Position numbers and translations under genes: made by a program. A stretch of DNA of 64,000 nucleotides from NCBI GenBank assembly GCA_035325705.1, contig DAOKZI010000005.1:62001-126000 (forward strand), in the 5' to 3' direction. The notes beneath the pieces were generated by a model. It saw only the letters and a list, made by a program, of their open reading frames with translations, did no database searches and was not told the DNA's origin. This document shows positions 37,303 to 45,440 of the stretch, one piece after another (position 1 is the stretch's first letter; each line of letters opens with the position of its first letter). The stretch is from Ga0077536 sp035325705 (lineage in GTDB: Bacteria > Pseudomonadota > Gammaproteobacteria > Ga0077536).

Positions 37303-37630
37303 TCTCGGCGCGCTGCACCGGACGCCGCCGTGGGAATGGTGGAGCGTCGCCAAGCTGCGCCAGCATTCGGCCGGCCGTAACGCCGCCGCCGAGCTCGCGT
37401 ATCGCCAGGTCTGCGCGATCGAAACGCGCGGCGGGCGGCCGGTCGTGTTCCATCGCCCGGGTCTGGGCTGGCAGGTGCTCGACGAAAGCGATGCGCGCGA
37501 GTTCGAAGCCGCCTTCATCCTCAAGGCGCGCGCACTGGGCGCGACGTGCTGGGCCCGCAATCGCGATCGCCAGCAGCGGCGCGAGGCCGAGAAGCGGCGC
37601 TCTGCGCGCTTGGCTCTCGCGGGCGGATGA
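37265..37630 (+). CDS. Hypothetical protein
   Basis: About 110 residues after the VOC gene are open and protein-like from DLGALHRTPPWEWWSVAKLRQHSAGRN to a charged C-terminus (RDRQQRREAEKRR). I do not recognise a family. The first ATG (37265) lies inside the VOC gene; a non-ATG start just after the AGGAAAA at 37282-37288 is possible, so the N-terminus is uncertain. Confidence 0.45.
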   Translation: MSCSSARKTRTSDLGALHRTPPWEWWSVAKLRQHSAGRNAAAELAYRQVCAIETRGGRPVVFHRPGLGWQVLDESDAREFEAAFILKARALGATCWARNRDRQQRREAEKRRSARLALAGG

Positions 37631-37666
37631 GGCGGCGTCGAGCCCGAGCAGCGACGCCGCTCGCGA

Positions 37667-38713
37667 TCACAAACGGCCGCTGTAAGCCACTCGCGCCGCC
37701 GGCGCGCCGCGTTCGACGCGGCCGACGACTCGCGCCTGCTCGCCGTGCGCGGCCAGCGTTGCGATCGCGGCGTCGGCCTCGCGTGCCGGCACCACGGCCA
37801 GCATGCCGAGGCCGCAGTTGAAGGTACGCAGCATCTCGGCGTCGGCGACGGGGCCGTGTTCGCGCAGCCATTCGAAAACGGGCGGCAGGCTCCAGGAATC
37901 GAGATCGATCGCGGCGTACAGGCCCTCGGGCAGCACGCGCGGCAGATTGTCCGTGATCCCGCCGCCGGTGACGTGGGCGAGACCGCGGATCTCGTGCTTC
38001 TCGATCGCGGCGAGCAGCGGCTTGACGTAGATGCGCGTCGGCGCGAGCAGCGCCGCGGCGAGCGGCCGGCCATCGAGCGGGGCGGCCAGATCGGCGCCGC
38101 TCTGCGCGAGGATGCGACGCACCAGCGAATAGCCGTTCGAATGCACGCCGCTCGAGGCGAGGCCGACGATCGCGTCGCCCGCCGCGATCCGGCTGCCGTC
38201 GATCAGCCTCGCGGCGTCGACGATGCCGACGGTGAAGCCGGCGAGATCGTAGTGGCCGGGCGCGTACATGTCCGGCATCTCGGCCGTCTCGCCGCCGAGC
38301 AGCGCCGCGTTGGCCTGGCGGCAGCCTTCGGCGATGCCTGCGATGACGGTCGCGGCGACTGCGACGTCGAGCTTGCCGGTCGCGAAGTAGTCGAGGAAGA
38401 ACAGCGGTTCGGCGCCCTGCACGACGACGTCGTTGACGCACATCGCGACGAGATCGATGCCGATCGTCTCGTGGCGGTCGAGATCGATCGCGAGCTTCAG
38501 CTTGGTGCCGACGCCGTCTGTCGAGGACACGAGGATCGGCCGTTCGTACTTCGCCTTGGCGAGCTCGAAGAGGCCGCCGAAGCCGCCGAGGCCGCCGACG
38601 ACGCCGTCGCGGACGGTCGACTTGGCGAAGGGCTTGATGCGTTCGACCAGCTCGGCGCCGCTGTCGATGTCGACGCCGGCGTCGCGGTAGCTCAAGGTGT
38701 CGCGAGTGCTCAT
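37667..38713 (-). CDS. purM: Phosphoribosylformylglycinamidine cyclo-ligase PurM
   Basis: PurM (AIR synthetase) closes the imidazole ring in purine synthesis using ATP. The 348-residue product starts MSTRDTLSYRDAGVDIDSGAELVERI and carries SSTDGVGTKLKLA, CVNDVVVQGAEPLFFLDYFATG and GGETAEMPDMY, all family blocks. An ATG at 38722 gives three further residues. It is divergent from the DUF2066-perM-hda cluster, the standard gammaproteobacterial order. Confidence 0.97.
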   Translation of the reverse strand: MSTRDTLSYRDAGVDIDSGAELVERIKPFAKSTVRDGVVGGLGGFGGLFELAKAKYERPILVSSTDGVGTKLKLAIDLDRHETIGIDLVAMCVNDVVVQGAEPLFFLDYFATGKLDVAVAATVIAGIAEGCRQANAALLGGETAEMPDMYAPGHYDLAGFTVGIVDAARLIDGSRIAAGDAIVGLASSGVHSNGYSLVRRILAQSGADLAAPLDGRPLAAALLAPTRIYVKPLLAAIEKHEIRGLAHVTGGGITDNLPRVLPEGLYAAIDLDSWSLPPVFEWLREHGPVADAEMLRTFNCGLGMLAVVPAREADAAIATLAAHGEQARVVGRVERGAPAARVAYSGRL

Positions 38714-38770
38714 GGCGGGCATGGTAAGGCTCGCGTCGGATAGCGTAAACCTTGGATTCGACGACACTTC

Positions 38771-38799
38771 CCTTGACTTCAAAATCCCCTTTCGCATAG
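38771..38799 (+). promoter_or_regulatory. Candidate promoter of the DUF2066-perM-hda operon
   Basis: TTGACT (starting near 38772) followed after 16-17 bases by CATAGC/ATAGCG gives a good -35 and a poor -10. It lies just upstream of the DUF2066 start. Confidence 0.3.
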
Positions 38800-38808
38800 C
38801 GTCCCGGC

Positions 38809-39903
38809 ATGTTTCGCACCGCCTTTCGGCCGCCGGGCTGGGCTGCGCTGCTGCTGGTGCTCGCCGTCGCGCTGGTGCCCGTCGCGCGCGCCGCCACCGT
38901 CAGCGGCCTTTACAGCGCCGTCGTTCCGGTCGCCGATCGCAGCGCCGCGGAGTCCGAGCGCGGCGTCGCCCGCGCGCTCGCCGTGGTGTTGAAAAAAGTC
39001 ACCGGCCGCAGCGACATCCTCGACGCACCCGCCGGCCGCGCGCTGCTCGACCGCGCGCGGCGCTACGTCACGGTCATCGGCCACGAGGCCGGCGGCAACG
39101 ACGTCGACGGCTGGCGACTGCGAGTCGATTTCGATGCGCGCGCCGTGGCCGGCGCGCTGCGCGAGCGCGGCGTGGTGCTGTGGGGACAGCAGCGGCCGCA
39201 GACCTATGCGTGGATCCTGCTCGATGACGCCGAGGGCCGCCGCTTCGTGCCCGACGCGAAGTATCCCGAGCTGCGCGAGACCGTGAATGCGCAGGCCGCC
39301 GAGCGTGCGATTCCGCTCGCCCGCGGCAGTGTCGATCCCGCGCTCGCGGCGAGCCTCGCGAGCCTGCCGGCCGAGGAGCTGCTCACCGCGCTCGTCGGCG
39401 ACGTCGCGCCGCCGCCCGATGAGCCCGTGCCGCCTACGCCCGTCACCGCCGCCCCCGTGCAGCCGCCGAAGCTCGGCGGCGTGCTGAGCTCGAGCGACGG
39501 GCTTGCCTGGCAGGGGCGCTGGCGGATCGTGATCGACGGTGAAGTCACCGATTTCGAGACCAGCGGCGACTCGCCGCACGCCGCCGCGACGGCCGGCATC
39601 GAGCGCGCGGCCGATGCGCTGGGCGCGCACTTCGCGAACCCGGCCGTGTTCGGCGGCGGTATCGCGGCCTTTGCGCTGACCGTGCAGGGCGTGCAGTCGG
39701 CGGACGACTACGGGCGCGCGTTCAGCCTGCTGCGCGGGCTCGACACGGTGACTTCGCTCGGCGTGCAGCGCGTGACCGGCAACGAAGTGCTGTTCCAGAT
39801 GTCCGCGCGCGGCGGCCTGCCGGCGGTCGCCGAGAGCCTGCGCCTGACTTCCGCGCTGCTGCCCGTGGCCGACGCGTCCGCGACCTACATGCTCGCGCAC
39901 TGA
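38809..39903 (+). CDS. DUF2066 domain exported protein
   Basis: A 364-residue protein with an N-terminal signal peptide (WAALLLVLAVALVPVARA, probable cleavage after ARA) and the DUF2066 pattern LYSAVVPVADRSAAESERGVARALAVVLKKVTGR. A proline-rich linker (residues about 205-225) separates a second alpha/beta domain. Function is unknown; the gene is almost always found between purM and perM/hda, as here. Confidence 0.85.
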   Translation: MFRTAFRPPGWAALLLVLAVALVPVARAATVSGLYSAVVPVADRSAAESERGVARALAVVLKKVTGRSDILDAPAGRALLDRARRYVTVIGHEAGGNDVDGWRLRVDFDARAVAGALRERGVVLWGQQRPQTYAWILLDDAEGRRFVPDAKYPELRETVNAQAAERAIPLARGSVDPALAASLASLPAEELLTALVGDVAPPPDEPVPPTPVTAAPVQPPKLGGVLSSSDGLAWQGRWRIVIDGEVTDFETSGDSPHAAATAGIERAADALGAHFANPAVFGGGIAAFALTVQGVQSADDYGRAFSLLRGLDTVTSLGVQRVTGNEVLFQMSARGGLPAVAESLRLTSALLPVADASATYMLAH

Positions 39904-39910
39904 GCCCGCG

Positions 39911-41017
39911 ATGGCGGCCGTCATGCTGACCGATTCGCAGAAGTGGCTCGTGCTCGCGCTCGCCGCCGGCACGGCCTGGCTGCTGTACCTCCTCGCGCCG
40001 GTGCTGACGCCTTTCGTCGTCAGCGCGCTGCTCGCCTATCTCGGCGATCCGCTCGTCGATCGCCTGCAGCGGCGCGGCCTGTCGCGCACGCTGTCGGTGT
40101 GCGTCGTCTTCGTCACGATGTTCCTCGCGGCGCTGCTCGCGCTGCTTGTGTTCATCCCCGCGCTCGAACACCAGATCGCCGTGCTGATCGGCAAGCTGCC
40201 GATCGCGCTCGGCTGGGCGCAGGAGCGGCTGCTGCCCTGGCTCGAACAGCGCTTCGGCGTCGCGCTCGATCTCGATCCCGCGCAGTTGAGGGAGCACCTG
40301 ACCGCGCATTGGCAGGAAATTTCCAAGCTCGCGCGCGGGCTCGTGCTGCAGCTCGGCCGTTCGGGGCAGGCGCTGCTCGGCTGGCTCAGCTTCGTGCTGC
40401 TCGTGCCGGTCGTCACCTTCTACCTGCTGCGCGACTGGGACGAGCTCGTCGCCAAGGTGCGCGAGCTGCTGCCGCGGCCGATCGAGCCGCGCGTCTCGCA
40501 GCTCGCGCGCGAGATCGACGCCGTGCTCGCCGAGTTCCTGCGCGGCCAGCTCACGGTGATGGCGGCGCTCGCGACGATTTACATCGTGGGGCTGTGGCTG
40601 TGCGGGCTCGAGCTCGCGTTCTCGATCGGCCTCATCGCCGGCCTCGTCAGCTTCGTGCCCTATCTCGGCGTGATCGTCGGCGTGCTGCTCGCCGGCATCG
40701 CCGCGCTGCTGCAGTTCCAGGACTGGATACACCTGCTCGCCGTCGTAGCCGTGTTCGGCGTCGGCCAGATGCTCGAGGGCATGGTGCTCTCGCCGCTGCT
40801 CGTCGGCGATCGCATCGGGCTGCATCCCGTCGCGGTGATCTTCGCGGTGATGGCGGGCGGCCAGCTTTTCGGCTTCTTCGGCGTGCTGCTCGCGCTGCCG
40901 GTCGCCGCGGCGATCGTCGTGCTCCTGCGCCATTCGCACGACGAGTACAAACGCAGCGGCCTCTACGGTCCGCCGCCTGCCGGCGAGGCGACCGCGCCCG
41001 CCGACGCGGCGGAATGA
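39911..41017 (+). CDS. perM: AI-2E family transporter (PerM)
   Basis: A 368-residue polytopic protein with about seven hydrophobic segments. PVVTFYLLRDWDEL and GLVSFVPYLGVIVG are signature blocks of the AI-2E exporter/PerM family, whose members export small molecules or ions. The substrate here is unknown. It starts eight bases after DUF2066, and its stop overlaps hda (ATGA). Confidence 0.88.
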   Translation: MAAVMLTDSQKWLVLALAAGTAWLLYLLAPVLTPFVVSALLAYLGDPLVDRLQRRGLSRTLSVCVVFVTMFLAALLALLVFIPALEHQIAVLIGKLPIALGWAQERLLPWLEQRFGVALDLDPAQLREHLTAHWQEISKLARGLVLQLGRSGQALLGWLSFVLLVPVVTFYLLRDWDELVAKVRELLPRPIEPRVSQLAREIDAVLAEFLRGQLTVMAALATIYIVGLWLCGLELAFSIGLIAGLVSFVPYLGVIVGVLLAGIAALLQFQDWIHLLAVVAVFGVGQMLEGMVLSPLLVGDRIGLHPVAVIFAVMAGGQLFGFFGVLLALPVAAAIVVLLRHSHDEYKRSGLYGPPPAGEATAPADAAE

Positions 41018-41739
41018 GCGCCGGCAGCGATCGCTGGCGCCAGCAGACGCTCGCCCTGTTTCGCGACGCGGGCGCGAGCTTCGACGGCTTCGAGCCCGCC
41101 GGCAACCGCGAGGCGCTCGCCGCGGCGCGCGCCTGGGCCGCGGGCGAGGGGCCGTGGTGCCTGTTCCTATGGGGCGCGGCAGGCGTCGGCAAGTCGCATC
41201 TCCTGCAGGCGGCGGTGCGCGAGAGCACGGAGCGCGGGGCGCGCGCGATGTATTTGCCGCTGTTCGAGCTGCGCGGCTGGGGCACGGACGCGCTCGACGG
41301 GCTCGAGGCCCTGGACGCGCTGGCGCTCGACGACGTCGACGCGCTGCTCGGCGAGCGCCGCTGGGAAGATCGGCTGTTCGCGCTGTACAACCGCGTGCAG
41401 AGCGCCGGCGGCAGACTGATCTTCAGTGCGCCGGCCGCGCCGCGCGAGCTCGGCGGCGTGCTGGCCGATCTGCAGTCTCGGCTCAGCGCGGCGCTCGTCT
41501 TCCACCTCGTGCCGCTCGACGACGACGCGCGATGCGCCGCGCTCGTGCACGCCGCCGCCGGCCGCGGCATCGCGCTACCCCCGGTGGTCGCGATCTATCT
41601 CCTGCGCCGCCTGCCGCGCGACTGGGCCGCGCTGAACACCGCGCTCGACACCCTCGACGCCGCCTCTCTGAGCGCCGGCCGCCCGCTGACGATCCCGTTC
41701 GTGCGCGAGGCGCTGGGATCGGACGATAGGTCTTCGTAG
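41014..41739 (+). CDS. hda: DnaA regulatory inactivator Hda
   Basis: Hda binds the DNA-loaded clamp and stimulates hydrolysis of DnaA-ATP, preventing re-initiation. The 241-residue AAA+ protein has Walker A GAAGVGKSH, a DD Walker B (LALDDVDALLG) and the terminal LTIPFVREAL, which in E. coli Hda is followed by only a few residues. The last codons (GSDDRSS) and the stop lie in a family C repeat that recurs at 41956 and 52567, so the C-terminus was apparently rewritten by the repeat. Confidence 0.93.
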   Translation: MSAGSDRWRQQTLALFRDAGASFDGFEPAGNREALAAARAWAAGEGPWCLFLWGAAGVGKSHLLQAAVRESTERGARAMYLPLFELRGWGTDALDGLEALDALALDDVDALLGERRWEDRLFALYNRVQSAGGRLIFSAPAAPRELGGVLADLQSRLSAALVFHLVPLDDDARCAALVHAAAGRGIALPPVVAIYLLRRLPRDWAALNTALDTLDAASLSAGRPLTIPFVREALGSDDRSS

Positions 41740-41830
41740 CCGCGTCGCGCTCGTAGGTTGGGCTGACGAAGGAAGCCCAACATCTTAGTTCTCGTAGCCC
41801 GGGTGCAGCGGAGCGGAACCCGGGATCGGG
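41712..41830. repeat. 119-base direct repeat, first copy (family C plus family A left arm)
   Basis: This stretch recurs at 41956-42074, exactly 244 bases downstream, with only a handful of mismatches. It starts inside the end of hda, contains the GTAGGTTGGGCTGACGAAGG family C arm (41753-41781) and runs into the left arm of a family A element. Confidence 0.85.
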
Positions 41831-41951
41831 CATGCCCGATACGCAAAAGCTTTCGGCGATGCGCGGCGGGCACCGCGCCGAGTCTTCTCGACTGCATGAG
41901 GGACGACGAGCGCCGGATCCCGGGTTACGCGCTGCGCTCCACCCGGGCTAC
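41794..41951. repeat. Family A palindromic repeat, long form
   Basis: A 158-base element from GTAGCCCGGG to CCCGGGCTAC with an internal core that is also found, at the same total length, at 62753-62910. It lies between the convergent hda and the MBL gene. Confidence 0.85.
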
Positions 41952-41955
41952 GAAA

Positions 41956-42126
41956 GCTGGGATCGGACGACACGCCTCCGTAGCCGCGTCGCGTTCGTAG
42001 GTTGGGCTGACGAAGGAAGCCCAACATCTTAGTTCTCGTAGCCCGGGTGCAGCGGAGCGGAACCCGGGATCGGGCCTGTCATGGCCCTCGAAAATCCCGG
42101 GCTCCGCCATGCTGCGCTCGGGCTAC
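41956..42126. repeat. Direct repeat, second copy, and a short family A element
   Basis: The second copy of the 119-base repeat (41956-42074) runs into a family A element at 42038-42126 whose core differs and is shorter. No gene lies in the 41740-42151 gap. Confidence 0.85.
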
Positions 42127-42151
42127 GAGAACCCGAGCGAGCCTCCGCGTC

Positions 42152-43027
42152 TCAGACTTTCAGCCTGGCGCGCGCACCGTTGCTGACGACGTGGGCCGCG
42201 GTCGGCGTGTTGAAGTGCGCCGCGAGCATCCAGATGTCCTTGTCGCAGAGCTTCTCGATGATCTTCTTGCGCGAGTTGGTCGAGGCCGTGGTGTCCATAC
42301 AGAAGGCGCTGTGCCACTCGGGGTAGGCGACCTGGATCGGGTGATGGAAAGAATCGCCCGTCATCAGCGCCTGGCCTCTTTGGCCCTTGACGTTGATGCA
42401 GACGTGGCCCGGCGAATGGCCGCGGCTGGGCTCCAGCCACACGGTGTCGTCGAGCGCGAAGTCGCTCGCGACCAGGTCCGCCTTGCCGGCCTCGTACACC
42501 GGCAGCACGCTGTCGGCATAGGCGCCATCGAGGCCGTGATCGTCCTGGTTGTTGGCCCAGCCCTCGAACTCGGTCTTGTCGAAGACGTAGCGCGCGTTCG
42601 GGAAGGTCGGCACCCATTTGCCGTTCTCGAGCTTGGTGTTCCAGCCCACGTGATCGAAATGCAGATGCGTGCACATCACGTGCGTGACCTGCTCGGGCTT
42701 GACGCCGACCGCGGCCAGCTTGTCGAGATAGGGCGAGCTGTAATTGATCCAGTCCGGCACCACGGTGCGCGTCTTGTGGTTGCCCAGGCAGGTATCGATC
42801 AGGATCAGATTCTTGCCCGAGCGCACGACGAAGGTGTGCAGCGACAGATGCAGCATCTCCTCGTTGGGCGAGCCCTTGAGCGGCAGGAAGTGCGGCTCCA
42901 GCCACGGGCGCTGCGAATCGAGAATCGCCTGATCGAAGGTCGGGTAGAAGTCCTTCAGCGGCAGCAGCGCGCCGTACCAGTCCTGTACGCGATCGATGGT
43001 GACGTTGCCGAAATCGAGCTGTTTCAC
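42152..43027 (-). CDS. MBL-fold metallohydrolase
   Basis: A 291-residue metallo-beta-lactamase-fold protein with THLHFDHVGW (HxHxDH metal site), a later His in SRGHSPGHVCIN and Asp in LMTGDSFHHP. The GTG at 43027 follows GAGGAGAGGAAT and is the best start. Substrate is unknown; related proteins hydrolyse lactones or esters. It lies 44 bases after the next MBL gene on the same strand, so the two probably form one operon. Confidence 0.85.
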   Translation of the reverse strand: MKQLDFGNVTIDRVQDWYGALLPLKDFYPTFDQAILDSQRPWLEPHFLPLKGSPNEEMLHLSLHTFVVRSGKNLILIDTCLGNHKTRTVVPDWINYSSPYLDKLAAVGVKPEQVTHVMCTHLHFDHVGWNTKLENGKWVPTFPNARYVFDKTEFEGWANNQDDHGLDGAYADSVLPVYEAGKADLVASDFALDDTVWLEPSRGHSPGHVCINVKGQRGQALMTGDSFHHPIQVAYPEWHSAFCMDTTASTNSRKKIIEKLCDKDIWMLAAHFNTPTAAHVVSNGARARLKV

Positions 43028-43071
43028 ATTCCTCTCCTCTGTTGATGGTTTCGCTCGTGTATGGCCCAGGA

Positions 43072-43833
43072 TCAGGCGGCCTGAGCCGGCGCCTGCGGCA
43101 CGGTTTTCCAGAACTCCGGATCGTGGCCGTACATGATCTTCGCGCCGCGCTTCTGCAAATCCTTCAGCTTCTGCAGGGACCGCATCATCGTGTCCTTGTC
43201 GGACACGATCCCCGGCAGGCGCATCTCGTCCAGGGTCCGCCGCAGGTAGCAGGCGTCGCCGCACAGTACCACTTCACCGCTCTCGGTTTGCAGCAGCAGC
43301 GACTGGTGGCCCGGGGTGTGGCCGTGGGTCGGGAGGCAACGCACCGAGCCGTCGCCGAATACGTCGTGCTCGCCGTCGACCTTGATCACTTCGTGTCCAT
43401 GATCGTAATCGCGCGGATCGTAGTAATTGGCCTGAATCAACTCCGGCACGTGGCCCGCTTCCCACTCCTTTTTCTGCACGATGACGCGCGCATTCGGCAC
43501 CAGCGCATTGCCGCCGGCGTGATCGAAGTGGAGATGGGAGTTGATCAGGTAATCGATGCGCTCGCTGTCGCGGCCGATGTTGGCGAGGCGCGCGGCGATC
43601 TCTTCACCGGGCTCGAAGTAGACCTGGAAATACGGCTCCAGCGGGCCGAGCGCCCTGTGCTTGTCTTTCTGCACCAGCAGCGACATGCCGGAATCGAACA
43701 GCGCCACGCCTTTCTTGTGTTCGATCAGATAGGCCGGGATCGGTATCTGCAGCGTGCCCGTGCCGCCCTCGATCAAAAGCTCCATGGGCATGTTCAGGTA
43801 ACCGCAGGTCATGGCGTACAGTTTGACGGTCAT
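43072..43833 (-). CDS. MBL-fold N-acyl homoserine lactonase-like hydrolase
   Basis: A 253-residue MBL protein with NSHLHFDHAGG, HTPGHQSLLL, GDACYL and YGHDPEFW. This arrangement, with HxHxDH, a mid-protein His and an Asp, plus the opening LYAMTCGYLNMP, resembles AiiA/AttM-type lactonases that destroy quorum signals. Other lactones or esters are possible. GGAGG lies close to the ATG at 43833. Confidence 0.75.
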   Translation of the reverse strand: MTVKLYAMTCGYLNMPMELLIEGGTGTLQIPIPAYLIEHKKGVALFDSGMSLLVQKDKHRALGPLEPYFQVYFEPGEEIAARLANIGRDSERIDYLINSHLHFDHAGGNALVPNARVIVQKKEWEAGHVPELIQANYYDPRDYDHGHEVIKVDGEHDVFGDGSVRCLPTHGHTPGHQSLLLQTESGEVVLCGDACYLRRTLDEMRLPGIVSDKDTMMRSLQKLKDLQKRGAKIMYGHDPEFWKTVPQAPAQAA

Positions 43834-43943
43834 CGTGGTCCTCCTTCGAGTTGCGCGCGGCCGGCGACGGCGACCCCCGTCCCGCTAATGCAGAGCAGCA
43901 CGACCGTGTCCCGGTTTCTCCGCGGCTGCTCCTGGCTTCCGGC

Positions 43944-44567
43944 TCAGGATAATCCCGGCGATTGTGCGCTGGAATGCGCACCGGCGTCCAAGGCGGCGCG
44001 CGACGCCAGCCGCGCCAGGCGCTTGCCCAGCGCGACGCAGAGCTCGCGTTCGTGTGCGGACAGCGGGCGATCGTCGTTCGGGCCCGCGACGTGGCTCGCG
44101 CCGTAAGGGGTGCCGCCGGTGCTCGTTGCGCTGAGGGCGGCTTCGCTGTAGGGCAGGCCGAGGATCAGCATGCCGTGATGGAACAGCGGCAGCATCATCG
44201 ACAGCAGCGTGCTCTCCTGTCCGCCGTGCAGGCTCGCGGTCGAGGTGAACACGGCGGCCGGCTTGTCGATCAGCGCGCCGGACAGCCACAGATCCGAGGT
44301 CGAATCCCAGAACGCCTTCATCGCCGCCGCCATGTTGCCGAAGCGCGTCGGCGAGCCCAGCGCGAGCGCATCGCAGTCGCGCAGCTCGTCCTTGCGGACG
44401 AAGGGCGCGCCTTCCTCCGGCACGGCGTCCGGCGGAGCGCCCCACGGCGGGACCGTGCGCAGGCTCGCCGCGGCGCCGGGCACGAGCAGCACGCCGCGCG
44501 CGATCTGCTCGGCCATCTGGCGCACGTGACCGCGCCGGCTGTAGTAGAGGACGAGGACTCTGCTCAT
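43944..44567 (-). CDS. wrbA: NAD(P)H:quinone oxidoreductase WrbA
   Basis: WrbA is a flavodoxin-like FMN enzyme that reduces quinones by two electrons. The FMN phosphate loop appears as VLYYSRRGHVRQMA, and SPTRFGNMAAAMKAFWDS and GGQESTLLSMMLPLFHHGM are family blocks. The 207-residue length is normal. Its ATG overlaps the arsC stop (ATGA). Confidence 0.92.
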   Translation of the reverse strand: MSRVLVLYYSRRGHVRQMAEQIARGVLLVPGAAASLRTVPPWGAPPDAVPEEGAPFVRKDELRDCDALALGSPTRFGNMAAAMKAFWDSTSDLWLSGALIDKPAAVFTSTASLHGGQESTLLSMMLPLFHHGMLILGLPYSEAALSATSTGGTPYGASHVAGPNDDRPLSAHERELCVALGKRLARLASRAALDAGAHSSAQSPGLS

Positions 44568-44923
44568 CGCGTCGAATCGAGCAGCGCCAGCACGTTCTCC
44601 GGCGGGCGGCCGATCGCCGCGCGCTGGCCGACGACGACGATCGGGCGTTCGAGCAGCACGGGATGCGCGGCGATCGCCGCGATCAAGGCTTCGCCGTCAT
44701 CGAGCTTCGCGGCGAGACCGAGCGCCGTGAACGCCGCTTCACCGCGTCGAATCACCTCGCGCGGCGGCTTGTCCAGCATCTCCATCAGACTGCGCAGCAG
44801 GGCCGCGTCAGGCGCGTCCTTCAGATACTCGATGACTTCGATGTCCACACCGCGCTCTTCCAACAGCGCGAGTGTCTGCCTCGATTTCGAGCAGCGGGGG
44901 TTATGGTAGATAATCGCTTTCAC
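44564..44923 (-). CDS. arsC: ArsC-family thioredoxin-fold reductase (YfgD type)
   Basis: From the GTG at 44923 the product is 119 residues, the length of E. coli YfgD, and starts MKAIIYHNPRCSKSR with the redox-active Cys11. The block RPIVVVGQRAAIGRPPENVLALL contains the substrate-binding Arg residues. Members reduce arsenate with glutathione/glutaredoxin, but YfgD itself is of uncertain activity. An ATG at 44959 is an alternative start. It is translationally coupled to wrbA. Confidence 0.85.
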   Translation of the reverse strand: MKAIIYHNPRCSKSRQTLALLEERGVDIEVIEYLKDAPDAALLRSLMEMLDKPPREVIRRGEAAFTALGLAAKLDDGEALIAAIAAHPVLLERPIVVVGQRAAIGRPPENVLALLDSTR

Positions 44924-45000
44924 GAACTGGCTCCCGGGACCCGACAGATGAGCGCTCATGGTGATCTCGAAGCGCGCGCGAGGCAACGTCGGAGCGCCCC

Positions 45001-45438
45001 GTGGTGAACGGGGCGGGGGCGACGGCGGTGCTCGTCGCACTCGCCGTACTGACGATGGGCGCGCTCGCGCGGCTGCGCAGCGCCGATGCCGATCTGCAGG
45101 CCGCGGCCTTTACGCGCGCCCAGGCGCTCGCCGCGGCGGCCGTCGAGGCGGCGCGCGCCGAGCACGTCCTGTGGCTGAATACCGAATTCCTGCTCGCCCG
45201 CGCGGCGCGCCGCGCGCGGGCCGGCGATATGCCGTCGGCGCTGCGGCTCGCGCGGGCCGCGCGTCACGAAGCCGAGCTCGCGCGCAACCAGGCGCGCCTC
45301 GAAGCGGCGCGCTACGGCCTTGCGCTAGGCCGCGCGAAGCTGGCCGCTCCCGCGCGCACCGCGCTCGAACGCGTGCTCCACGCCCATGACGGCCGCGCCG
45401 CGCTCGCCCTCGCGCGGCGCTTCGGGCTCGTGGACTGA
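45001..45438 (+). CDS. Hypothetical protein with N-terminal membrane helix
   Basis: A 145-residue protein beginning with two GTG codons (45001 and 45004). A hydrophobic segment at about 6-24 is followed by Ala/Arg-rich helices that could form a coiled coil; no family is recognised. It ends two bases before yihY, so it probably shares the yihY transcript. An anchored helical periplasmic or cytoplasmic protein is all that can be said. Confidence 0.5.
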   Translation: MVNGAGATAVLVALAVLTMGALARLRSADADLQAAAFTRAQALAAAAVEAARAEHVLWLNTEFLLARAARRARAGDMPSALRLARAARHEAELARNQARLEAARYGLALGRAKLAAPARTALERVLHAHDGRAALALARRFGLVD

Positions 45439-45440
45439 AT

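Noticed and set aside
41750..42130. Possible CRISPR array, because of regularly repeated words
   Set aside because: There are only two copies, the units are over 100 bases and palindromic, no spacers of equal size exist and no cas gene is near.
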